From NCBI GenBank assembly GCA_964614095.1, contig CAZTJO010000033.1, positions 1 to 22,111 on the forward strand: a stretch of 22,111 nucleotides of DNA, read 5' to 3'. Position 1 is the first letter of the stretch. Each line of letters begins with the position of its first letter. The notes beneath the pieces are model-generated. The model saw only the letters and a program-made list of their open reading frames with translations, made no database searches and had not been told where the DNA came from. Made by a program: the position numbers and the translations under genes. This DNA comes from CAZWKX01 sp964614095 (lineage in GTDB: Bacteria; Actinomycetota; Acidimicrobiia; Spongiisociales; UBA11373). This document shows, piece after piece, positions 7,578-14,296 of this stretch.

Positions 7578-7712
7578 CTACGCGGCGAGACGCCGGCGCC
7601 CCTTCTGCCGCCGCCTTCTAATGACGGCGCGACCGGACCGTGTACCCATACGAGCCCGAAAACCGTGTTTCCGCTTGCGACGACGAGTATTTGGTTGATA
7701 TGTGCGTTTCAT
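7578..7712 (-). CDS. rpmH: 50S ribosomal protein L34
   Basis: This encodes the 44-residue L34 ribosomal protein, very basic throughout. It begins MKRTYQPNTRRRKRKHGFRA, continues RMGTRSGRAVIRRRRQKGRR and ends RLAA, a full-length match to the family. The ATG is at 7712-7710 and the stop TAG at 7580-7578. It is the first gene of the minus-strand cluster, with a consensus-like promoter (7749-7777) about 40 bases upstream. The rnpA reading frame runs open through the whole gene in another register. Confidence 0.97.
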   Translation of the reverse strand: MKRTYQPNTRRRKRKHGFRARMGTRSGRAVIRRRRQKGRRRLAA

Positions 7713-7748
7713 AGGGAATACCGCCACGAATCGGTGCGTCGGGCCGCC

Positions 7749-7777
7749 AGGTTACGAAGGCCCGTCCACCTTGTCAA
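7749..7777 (-). promoter_or_regulatory. Predicted promoter of the rpmH-parB cluster
   Basis: On the minus strand a perfect -35 hexamer TTGACA (7777-7772) is followed by a 17-base spacer and a -10 hexamer TAACCT (7754-7749). Transcription would start near 7742, about 30 bases before the rpmH ATG. Its -35 overlaps that of the opposing promoter. Confidence 0.7.
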
Positions 7778-7799
7778 AGGTAGCAGTGATGCGTATACA
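7771..7799 (+). promoter_or_regulatory. Predicted promoter reading toward dnaA (distal)
   Basis: TTGTCA (7771-7776), a 17-base spacer and TATACA (7794-7799) form a good housekeeping-type promoter facing dnaA. The transcript would have a leader of more than 350 bases. The -35 shares six of its bases with the opposing rpmH promoter. Confidence 0.55.
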
Positions 7800-7975
7800 A
7801 CCCGACAGCAGGATCGCGGAAAATGCATCTGCCTCGCGAAAGATTGCCTTCATCAAAATCCCGTCGGTTGTCGGACCGTGACATTAGGCTCCAAGCTCGA
7901 AAACTATTGATTCACAGGCCTTTTCACCCGCAATTCGGTCATCGGCAGAGGCTCTCCGGCGTGATTTTGTCCCAC

Positions 7976-8005
7976 TTGTCGGACCATCTCTCTCATCCCT
8001 ACACT
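7976..8005 (+). promoter_or_regulatory. Predicted promoter reading toward dnaA (proximal)
   Basis: TTGTCG (7976-7981), an 18-base spacer and TACACT (8000-8005) form a plausible promoter about 155 bases before the dnaA start. The DnaA boxes at 8102-8133 lie downstream of it, compatible with autoregulation by DnaA. Confidence 0.45.
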
Positions 8006-8101
8006 CGTTTGTCGCGCGGCAGTTCCGGTAGCACTTCCCCTATGACCGGTATGTGGCCGTAGGGAACAGCTGATCGTCGCGGGACCACGGGACATGCGCC
8101 C

Positions 8102-8133
8102 TTCTCCACAGATGTGGATAGGGCTGTGGAAAA
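8102..8133. promoter_or_regulatory. Cluster of three DnaA boxes upstream of dnaA
   Basis: Three nonamers each differ by one base from TTATCCACA: TTCTCCACA at 8102-8110 (+), CTATCCACA at 8113-8121 (-) and TTTTCCACA at 8125-8133 (-). They lie within 32 bases, ending 35 bases before the dnaA start codon, so they could act in origin function, autoregulation, or both. Confidence 0.8.
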
Positions 8134-8168
8134 GCCTCAAGTGGTTGTGCGGGTACACGGAGGACAGC

Positions 8169-9536
8169 GTGGAGGCGCATTCGCCAACCGACAAATGGGA
8201 ACCATTCCGCCAAATCCTTCGCAGCAGTGTCACACCTATCACCTGGCAAACCTGGCTGGCCGATCTCCAGCCTGATGGCATGGACGGCAACACCATCTAC
8301 CTCACAGCTCCCAGCGAGTTCCACCTTCGCTGGGTGAACGACAAACACCACGAAGTCATCGTTGCTGCGGTTCATGCCGTCTTTGGTGATGACGCAATGC
8401 TTGAGATGTATTCACGGCCCGCGCCGGACTACCCCAGCACGGACGGTGACGAAGAGTACGACGATCTTCCCGGTGCAGTTCAGGAACCGAGCAAGGATCT
8501 CAAAGCTCCGTCACGCATCGTCCCCACCTATAGCTTCGAGAACTTTGTTGTCGGACCCTCGAACCGCTTCGCCCACGCCGCCGCCATGGCCATCGCAGAA
8601 CAACCCGGCGGCCAATACAACCCCCTCTTCATCTACGCCGCCGCCGGCCTAGGTAAGACTCACCTCCTCCAGGCGATCGCTCTTCATGCTCGCGACCTCC
8701 ATCCCCATCTCAACGTCTGCTACATGAGCTCCGAGCATTTTGTCAACGACTTCATCGACGGCATCCGCCGGAAACGTATGGACGAGTTCAAGGCCCGCTA
8801 TCGCAGCATCGACATCTTCCTCCTCGACGATGTGCAGTTTCTGGAAGGCAAGGAGCAGATCCTGGAGGAGTTCTTTCACACCTTCAACACCCTCTATGAG
8901 GCAGGTCGCCAGCTGGTGTTCAGCTCAGATCGGCCTCCCCGAGGACTCGCCAATCTTGAGGACCGCATTCGAAGCCGCTTTGAATGGGGATTGACTACGG
9001 ACATCCAGCCGCCCGATGTCGAGACCCGCTTGGCGATTCTGCACAAGAACGCCGCGTTCGCGCCGCAACAGGTTCCCGAGGCGGTACTGCAATTCATCGC
9101 CGACCGTGTCGTGGACAACATCCGAGAACTCGAAGGCGCCCTGACCCGCGTCACCGCCTATGCCGCCCTAACACACCAAACCATCGATCTCGATATCGCG
9201 GCCGATGTTCTCCAGGATCTTGTGCCGAAACACAGCACTGCACCGATCGCGCCCGGCCGGATTCTCGCGGCCACAGCAAGTGCTTTCGATACCACCATCA
9301 CAGACCTAGAAGGTCCAAGCCGACGCCAACCGCTGGCCCGCGGCAGACAGGTCGCCATGTACCTGTGTCGGGAGCTCACCGACCTTTCTCTCCCCAAGAT
9401 CGGTTCGCTTTTCGGCAATCGAGATCACACGACCGTCATGCACGGCATCAAGACCGTCAAAGAGTTGATGCAGACCGATCAAAGCCTCTTCGATCGGGTC
9501 ATGGCCCTTCTGCAAAACCTGAGGGAAAGTCGGTGA
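8169..9536 (+). CDS. dnaA: Chromosomal replication initiator DnaA
   Basis: DnaA binds DnaA boxes and melts the origin as an ATP-bound filament. The 455 residues comprise an N-terminal domain I (about 1-75), a variable acidic linker (about 80-115), the AAA+ core with Walker A GLGKTH at 160-165 and Walker B IFLLDD at 216-221, an arginine-containing box NIRELEGALTRV, and a C-terminal DNA-binding domain ending in the signature GNRDHTTVMHG. The start GTG 8169 is preceded by GGAGG at 5 bases' spacing and gives a normal N-terminus. The first glycine of the P-loop is alanine (AAAGLGKT). The coding strand is C-rich, so the gene appears to lie on the lagging strand, left of the origin. Confidence 0.96.
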   Translation: MEAHSPTDKWEPFRQILRSSVTPITWQTWLADLQPDGMDGNTIYLTAPSEFHLRWVNDKHHEVIVAAVHAVFGDDAMLEMYSRPAPDYPSTDGDEEYDDLPGAVQEPSKDLKAPSRIVPTYSFENFVVGPSNRFAHAAAMAIAEQPGGQYNPLFIYAAAGLGKTHLLQAIALHARDLHPHLNVCYMSSEHFVNDFIDGIRRKRMDEFKARYRSIDIFLLDDVQFLEGKEQILEEFFHTFNTLYEAGRQLVFSSDRPPRGLANLEDRIRSRFEWGLTTDIQPPDVETRLAILHKNAAFAPQQVPEAVLQFIADRVVDNIRELEGALTRVTAYAALTHQTIDLDIAADVLQDLVPKHSTAPIAPGRILAATASAFDTTITDLEGPSRRQPLARGRQVAMYLCRELTDLSLPKIGSLFGNRDHTTVMHGIKTVKELMQTDQSLFDRVMALLQNLRESR

Positions 9537-9722
9537 CTTCTCAACACACACCAGAGCCGGTAATCAATGGGTGGGCACAATACGTGTCTTGTCCCCACCC
9601 CCAGGATTGCTCTTTTTCATCTCCGACCAGCAGGTTCCCGCGTTTGTCCCCAATCCACAATGCCTACTACAACGACCATACTGAATCTTAAAGAACCTCA
9701 TAATTGAAGAAGGGACCGATTT
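9537..9722. other. oriC: Probable oriC core (dnaA-dnaN intergenic region)
   Basis: This 186-base gap is where Mycobacterium and Streptomyces have oriC. It contains two DnaA-box-like TTGTCCCCA sites, a third weaker site, and an AT-rich stretch (about 9683-9712) that could be the unwinding element. Plus-strand composition changes across it: in 9241-9300 I count 24 C and 14 G, in 9841-9900 11 C and 25 G, the expected GC-skew switch at an origin. Confidence 0.75.
9589..9659 (+). promoter_or_regulatory. DnaA-box-like sites in the dnaA-dnaN gap
   Basis: TTGTCCCCA occurs at 9589-9597 and again at 9644-9652, each one base from the actinobacterial DnaA box TTGTCCACA. CAATCCACA at 9651-9659 overlaps the second and differs by two bases from TTATCCACA. 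All have the same orientation. The two exact copies are 55 bases apart, start to start, about five helical turns. Confidence 0.65.
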
Positions 9723-10802
9723 GTGAGGATAAGAGCCGAGCGTGACGATCTGGCAGATGTTCTCAGTCGAGCCGGCCGTGCCATAGGAACACGGTCACCA
9801 TTGCCCATTCTTCAAGGGCTTCTTGTAGTGGTTGAAGGCTCTGCAGTGCAGGTGACGGGGACGGATCTTGATGTGACAGTGCGCACTGGGCTGGAAGTTG
9901 AGGTGGGGGAGGAGGGACGAGCGGTCATTCCGGGGCGTCTGGCCACCGAAGCTGTGCGCAAGATGCCGGCCGGCGCGGTTGAGATCGAAACCGGTGACGG
10001 GGAAGTACAGATCACCGGTAGCGGTCCGTGTTTCCGTTTGCGGGAGTTGCCAATTGATGATTATCCGCAACTCCCTGACGTGGGCATCGAGGACGAAGTA
10101 AAAGTCAATGGGAATACCTTTGCCGACGCACTGGGCCAGGTGTGTGTAGCCGCTTCGACTGATGACGCTAGACCGGTGCTGACTGGAGTGTTTTTTGAAA
10201 GCAATGAGGGCCGGCTCCGTCTGGTGGCGACAGATTCCTATCGACTGGCTGTCCGTGATCTAGCGAGCGTCAAGACCGAGATCTCCGGACTGGTACCGGT
10301 GAGAGCACTTCGCGATCTGGGGAGAACGATCGGAGGTAAGAAGCTTGTGGTTGGCATGGGTTCGCGTGAGGCCAAGATCACCTCAGACCGGGGAAGTTTG
10401 GTGGCGCGGCTGATCGAGGGCACTTTTCCGAATTACCGCCAGCTGCTACCGAGTTCGTACCCAAGCCGGCTGACCATCAAGCGGGATGATTTGCTCGAGG
10501 CAATTGATAGAGCGTCACTTGTTGCCGAAGATCACATTCCGGTGCGATTGCGCCTTGAGGACGGGGGTGTGGAGCTCAGTGTGTCACGACAGGATGTGGG
10601 CGGCGAGACCGAGTATGTCGAAGCCGACTACAAGGGTGAAGAGATGACCATTGCTTTCAACAGTAGATATCTCAACGATGGCGTGAGTGCTGTTGACGAT
10701 GACGAGGTTGTACTCGACGTCAGTGATCCTTTGAAGCCGGGCGTGATTAGTGGCGCCACGACTTCTGATTTTCTCTACCTGCTTATGCCGGTCCGCCTGT
10801 AG
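9723..10802 (+). CDS. dnaN: DNA polymerase III sliding clamp, beta subunit
   Basis: The beta clamp is a ring-shaped dimer that tethers DNA polymerase III and repair proteins to DNA. The 359 residues cover the three clamp domains, slightly shorter than the usual 365-375. Typical features are LSRAGRAIGTRSPLPILQGL near the N-terminus, a central DDARPVLTGV segment, TFPNYRQLLPS at the start of the third part, and the C-terminal YLLMPVRL that shapes the partner-binding pocket. The start is GTG 9723, preceded by GAAGAAGGGA. The gene is G-rich on the coding strand, unlike dnaA, and recF follows after 5 bases. Confidence 0.97.
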   Translation: MRIRAERDDLADVLSRAGRAIGTRSPLPILQGLLVVVEGSAVQVTGTDLDVTVRTGLEVEVGEEGRAVIPGRLATEAVRKMPAGAVEIETGDGEVQITGSGPCFRLRELPIDDYPQLPDVGIEDEVKVNGNTFADALGQVCVAASTDDARPVLTGVFFESNEGRLRLVATDSYRLAVRDLASVKTEISGLVPVRALRDLGRTIGGKKLVVGMGSREAKITSDRGSLVARLIEGTFPNYRQLLPSSYPSRLTIKRDDLLEAIDRASLVAEDHIPVRLRLEDGGVELSVSRQDVGGETEYVEADYKGEEMTIAFNSRYLNDGVSAVDDDEVVLDVSDPLKPGVISGATTSDFLYLLMPVRL

Positions 10803-10807
10803 GCGGC

Positions 10808-11920
10808 ATGCGTCTCAGCTGGCTTCAGCTCGGCAACTTTCGGTGTCACCGGACTCTGGAATATGAGCCGGCTCCGGGCACCAACGTACTGGTCGGTGGG
10901 AACGGAGCGGGGAAGACTTCAATCCTCGAAGCTCTCGGCTATCTGGGGCTCTTTCGGTCTTTTCGAGGTTCACCCGACGCAGCACTGGTGAATGAGGATG
11001 CGGAGGCTGCCGTGGTGCGGGGTCAGTTCGAGCGCGGCGAGAGCAGCATTCGGATTGAGATCGAGATTCCACGAAACGGCCGTCGCCGGCTCTTGATTAA
11101 TGGTAAACGGGCACAGAGCCGGGCGGCCGTAGCAGAACATGTTGTGGTGGTTACGTTCCTGCCGGACGACCTCGAGATGGTGAAGCGAGGTCCGGCGCTG
11201 CGCCGCGAATACGCGGATGACTTGGCGGTACAGCTATGGCCGGCTGCTGCTGATGATCAGCAGCAGTACGAGCGTGCTCTTCGACAACGCAACGTATTAC
11301 TCCGACAGGAGGGTCGCGATGTCGACGGGGCAACTCTCGAGGTGTGGGATCAGAGGTTGTCTCAGCTCGGCGCGAGAGTGCTGATGAGACGAGTTGCCGC
11401 GCTGGGCCAACTGGGGCCGGTGCTCGCCGAGTTCTGTGGAGAGGTCGCCGGAGAGGTGGACGGGACGGCATGGGTATATGAGGCGGCGGGTTTAGGACCC
11501 ATCGGGGTGGACGGGGACGCGGATAAGTTGGCCGAACGGCTCAAGGAGGCGCTTGATGCCGCCCGGCACACGGACACGGAGAGAAGGAGCACGTCAGTGG
11601 GGCCACACCGGGACGAGATCATCCTTATGGTTGGACGGAGGGATGTCAGGACTCGGGCGAGCCAGGGAGAACAGCGCACGGTGGCCGTGGGGCTTCGTGT
11701 GGCTGCATACGATCTTGTCCGGCGGCAGCGCAAAACTACTCCGGTATTGGTGTTGGATGATGTGTTCTCGGAACTCGATGCCGAGAGGGGAGCACATCTG
11801 GTGAAGCGGCTGCCGGACGGTCAGGTTTTTGTATCGACGGCGCGCGAAGAGGACATGCCGGTACACGGCGCGCGTTGGATCGTTGAACACGGCGTGGTGC
11901 GACGAGAAGGATCGATATGA
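10808..11920 (+). CDS. recF: DNA replication and repair protein RecF
   Basis: RecF is an SMC-like ATPase that helps load RecA at gaps with RecO and RecR. The 370 residues begin MRLSWLQLGNFRCH, the usual start, with Walker A GGNGAGKTS at about residues 31-39. The segment GLFRSFRG follows, and the Walker B/D-loop VLVLDDVFSELDAER is near the C-terminus, preceded by the SMC-like signature region SQGEQRT. It begins 5 bases after dnaN and its TGA overlaps the next ATG (ATGA 11917-11920), so the dnaN-recF-DUF721 run is translationally coupled. Confidence 0.96.
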   Translation: MRLSWLQLGNFRCHRTLEYEPAPGTNVLVGGNGAGKTSILEALGYLGLFRSFRGSPDAALVNEDAEAAVVRGQFERGESSIRIEIEIPRNGRRRLLINGKRAQSRAAVAEHVVVVTFLPDDLEMVKRGPALRREYADDLAVQLWPAAADDQQQYERALRQRNVLLRQEGRDVDGATLEVWDQRLSQLGARVLMRRVAALGQLGPVLAEFCGEVAGEVDGTAWVYEAAGLGPIGVDGDADKLAERLKEALDAARHTDTERRSTSVGPHRDEIILMVGRRDVRTRASQGEQRTVAVGLRVAAYDLVRRQRKTTPVLVLDDVFSELDAERGAHLVKRLPDGQVFVSTAREEDMPVHGARWIVEHGVVRREGSI

Positions 11921-12225
11921 CCGACCTGGAACCGATCGGGGGTGGCCTGGATCGGCTTCTGAGACGGTTGGGCATGCCGGTGGTGCCCGACTTGGCCCGG
12001 TTGGTGGAGGAGTGGGCGGATTTGGCCGGGGAGCCGTGGGCTTCCCGCTCCGAACCGGTGGGTCTGCGCGACGGCAAGCTGGTCGTGGCAGTGGGAGACG
12101 GCGCCGATGCCACGCTGTTCAAGTACCAGGCCGACATGCTTCTGGAGAGGCTGGAACAGGGTCTCGAGGGCCGTCTCATCGAATCTGTGCGAATTATTGT
12201 GGGCAAGCCCAAAAAGTGCCTCTGA
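11917..12225 (+). CDS. dciA: DUF721 protein, DciA-like helicase loader
   Basis: The 102-residue protein matches the DUF721 family now called DciA, which interacts with the replicative helicase DnaB and is thought to load it in bacteria lacking DnaC/DnaI. The conserved features are the W..LAGEPWASRSEPVGLRDGKLVV core (about residues 34-65), followed by a hydrophobic/aromatic segment LFKYQADMLLERLEQ and a basic C-terminus. This short form is the bare domain. The position between recF and gyrB is the normal actinobacterial one (Rv0004 in M. tuberculosis). Function is inferred from family and position. Confidence 0.85.
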   Translation: MTDLEPIGGGLDRLLRRLGMPVVPDLARLVEEWADLAGEPWASRSEPVGLRDGKLVVAVGDGADATLFKYQADMLLERLEQGLEGRLIESVRIIVGKPKKCL

Positions 12226-12274
12226 CATGGTGTTTTGCGTCTGAATTTAGGTCGGAAGTGACCCCGCATTCAGC

Positions 12275-12280
12275 TATACT
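12275..12280 (+). promoter_or_regulatory. Possible -10 element of the gyrB promoter
   Basis: TATACT lies in the 148-base gap before gyrB, 17 bases from a poor -35 candidate (TCGGAA, 12252-12257). A start about 7-10 bases downstream would fall at or next to a GTG (12290) in frame with gyrB, so a leaderless alternative start is conceivable, but the Shine-Dalgarno further down favours 12374. Confidence 0.4.
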
Positions 12281-12336
12281 TACATCTGTGTGAGTGGTGG
12301 CCCCAGGCGCTCATCGGCGCAGATGGGTGCGGGTCA

Positions 12337-12352
12337 CCGATCATGTGATCGG
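12337..12352. repeat. Inverted repeat in the gyrB leader
   Basis: CCGATCA and TGATCGG form a perfect 7-base inverted repeat with a 2-base centre, ending 21 bases before the chosen gyrB start. The compact symmetry suits a dimeric regulator's operator better than an RNA hairpin, because a 2-base loop is too tight. No regulator can be named. Confidence 0.6.
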
Positions 12353-12373
12353 ATCCCCAACCGAAGGAATCTG

Positions 12374-14293
12374 GTGGCCGACGCCAAGCGCGCGAATCAG
12401 TCATATGAGGCCAAGGACATCACGGTTCTGGAGGGTCTTGAGGCGGTGCGTCGGAGGCCGGCGATGTACATCGGGTCGACGGGCCCGCGCGGCCTTCATC
12501 ACCTGATTTGGGAGGTTGTGGACAACGCTGTCGACGAGGCGATGGCGGGTTTCTGTACTCGCATACGGGTAACGCTTCTGGGGGACGGGGGGGTCCGGGT
12601 GGAGGACAACGGCCGGGGTATTCCGGTGGATCGTCACGCCAAGACCAAGCTGCCGGCGTTGACCACCGTGCTCACGACTCTTCATGCCGGGGGCAAATTC
12701 GATTCGGGGGCGTACTCGGTATCCGGCGGCCTTCACGGAGTTGGGGTTTCGGTGGTCAACGCACTGTCGGCTCGTCTCGAGGTGGAAGTTGTGAGAGACG
12801 GGGCTCTGTGGAGGCAAGAGTTCGAGCGGGGCAAAGCTGTCGGCAGGCTGCAGAAGGTCAAGGCGGCCCGCCGGGTGGGGACAACCGTCACCTTTTGGCC
12901 GGATCCGCAAGTGTTCGAGGAGACGGTCGAGTTCTTGTACCAGACCGTGGCCGGCCGTCTGCGGGAGATGGCATTCCTCAACAAGGGTCTCGAGATCCGC
13001 TTGGCCGACGAGCGGGAGGAGAAGGCCACCGACACCTTCAAGTATTCCGGCGGGCTCGTCGATTTTGTGAAGCACCTCAATGCCAAGAGGGATCCGCTGC
13101 ATGCTCATGTGGCGAGCCTGGAAGACGCCAGTGAGGGCGCCGAGATAGATGTGGCTCTGCAGTGGACTGTCGGGTACACGGAGAACGTTCTCTCGTTTGC
13201 CAACAACATCAACACGCATGAGGGGGGAACACACGAGGAGGGATTTCGCAAAGCGTTGACCCGAGCCATAAACGAGTTCGCTCGGGACAGAGGCGCTCTC
13301 AAGGAGAAGGACGGCAATCTGGCAGGAGAGGACATCAGGGAGGGTCTTACCGCCGTCGTATCCGTTCGGGTGCGGCAGCCTCAGTTTGAGGGTCAGACGA
13401 AAACCAAGCTGGGAAACACGGAGGTTCGGTCGTACGTAGAGGTCGTCCTCAACCGCATGCTGCCGGAGTGGTTGAATCGACATCCGGGCGAGGCCCGCCA
13501 GATTGTGGACAAGTGTCTTGCTGCATCACGGGCGCGGCTGGCCGCTCGGGCCGCTCGTGATCTCACTCGGCGCAAGAGCCTTCTGGAATCCACCGGGCTT
13601 CCCGGGAAACTGGCCGACTGTTCATCGCGGGAGCCCGAGGCAAGCGAACTGTTTGTAGTGGAGGGCGATTCAGCTGGGGGTTCGGCGAAGCAGGCCCGCA
13701 ACAGCGAGTTCCAGGCGATCCTGCCCATCAGAGGCAAGATCATCAACGTCGAGAAGGCGCGGCTCACCCGGGTTCTGCAGAACAATGAGATCCAGGCGCT
13801 CATCACGGCGATAGGGACCGGAATCGGGGATGAGTTCGATCTGGAGAGAACCCGGTACCACAAGATCGTGATACTCACCGACGCCGATGTGGACGGCGCT
13901 CACATTCGGACGTTGCTGCTGACTTTCTTCTTCCGCCAGATGCGCCCGCTGATCGATGCCGGCTACGTCTATGTGGCCCAGCCGCCGCTATATCAGGTGA
14001 AGGTGGGCAAGGAGGTTCACTACGCGTTCACCGATCGGCATCTGGAGGAGATCAAGGGGGAGTTCGACGGCAAACGCGCCTCTCTACAGCGCTACAAGGG
14101 TCTTGGTGAGATGAATGCCGGTCAATTGTGGGAGACCACGATGGATCCTCAGCAACGGGTGCTGCTAAGGGTGTCACTCGAAGATGCGGGAACGGCGGAC
14201 GAGGTGTTCCACACGCTCATGGGTGACAACGTGGAGGCGAGGCGCACCTTCATTCAGCAGAACGCTCGCGATGTCCGTTTCCTCGATATTTGA
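12374..14293 (+). CDS. gyrB: DNA gyrase subunit B
   Basis: GyrB supplies the ATPase and part of the DNA-cleavage site of gyrase. The chosen GTG start has GAAGGA 5 bases upstream and gives 639 residues, the usual length for the short form; an in-frame GTG at 12290 would add 28 residues unlike the family. The GHKL ATPase motifs DNAVDEA, DNGRGIPV and GGLHGVGVSVVNALS are present. The TOPRIM domain has EGDSAGGSAKQ and DADVDGAHIRTLLLTFFFR, and the C-terminus has QRYKGLGEMN. The last codons are followed by gyrA after 3 bases, so the two subunits are co-expressed. Confidence 0.97.
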   Translation: MADAKRANQSYEAKDITVLEGLEAVRRRPAMYIGSTGPRGLHHLIWEVVDNAVDEAMAGFCTRIRVTLLGDGGVRVEDNGRGIPVDRHAKTKLPALTTVLTTLHAGGKFDSGAYSVSGGLHGVGVSVVNALSARLEVEVVRDGALWRQEFERGKAVGRLQKVKAARRVGTTVTFWPDPQVFEETVEFLYQTVAGRLREMAFLNKGLEIRLADEREEKATDTFKYSGGLVDFVKHLNAKRDPLHAHVASLEDASEGAEIDVALQWTVGYTENVLSFANNINTHEGGTHEEGFRKALTRAINEFARDRGALKEKDGNLAGEDIREGLTAVVSVRVRQPQFEGQTKTKLGNTEVRSYVEVVLNRMLPEWLNRHPGEARQIVDKCLAASRARLAARAARDLTRRKSLLESTGLPGKLADCSSREPEASELFVVEGDSAGGSAKQARNSEFQAILPIRGKIINVEKARLTRVLQNNEIQALITAIGTGIGDEFDLERTRYHKIVILTDADVDGAHIRTLLLTFFFRQMRPLIDAGYVYVAQPPLYQVKVGKEVHYAFTDRHLEEIKGEFDGKRASLQRYKGLGEMNAGQLWETTMDPQQRVLLRVSLEDAGTADEVFHTLMGDNVEARRTFIQQNARDVRFLDI

Positions 14294-14296
14294 CGT

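Larger units (their letters stand above)
7713..8168. other. rpmH-dnaA intergenic region
   Basis: This 456-base region has no convincing gene. It holds the divergent promoters described separately, several TTGTC-containing sites, and a cluster of DnaA boxes at its right end. The ten bases TTGTCGGACC occur twice as a direct repeat (7868-7877 and 7976-7985). An ATG at 8094 is in frame with dnaA, but the translated segment between it and GTG 8169 is unlike DnaA and covers the DnaA boxes, so I treat it as untranslated. Confidence 0.75.

Noticed and set aside
8094..8168. Upstream ATG giving DnaA 25 extra residues
   Set aside because: The added residues are unlike DnaA, would cover three DnaA boxes, and GTG 8169 has a well-placed GGAGG.
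12401..13483. A 360-codon minus-strand open frame
   Set aside because: It lies entirely opposite the gyrB ATPase domain and has the composition of a GC-rich shadow frame.
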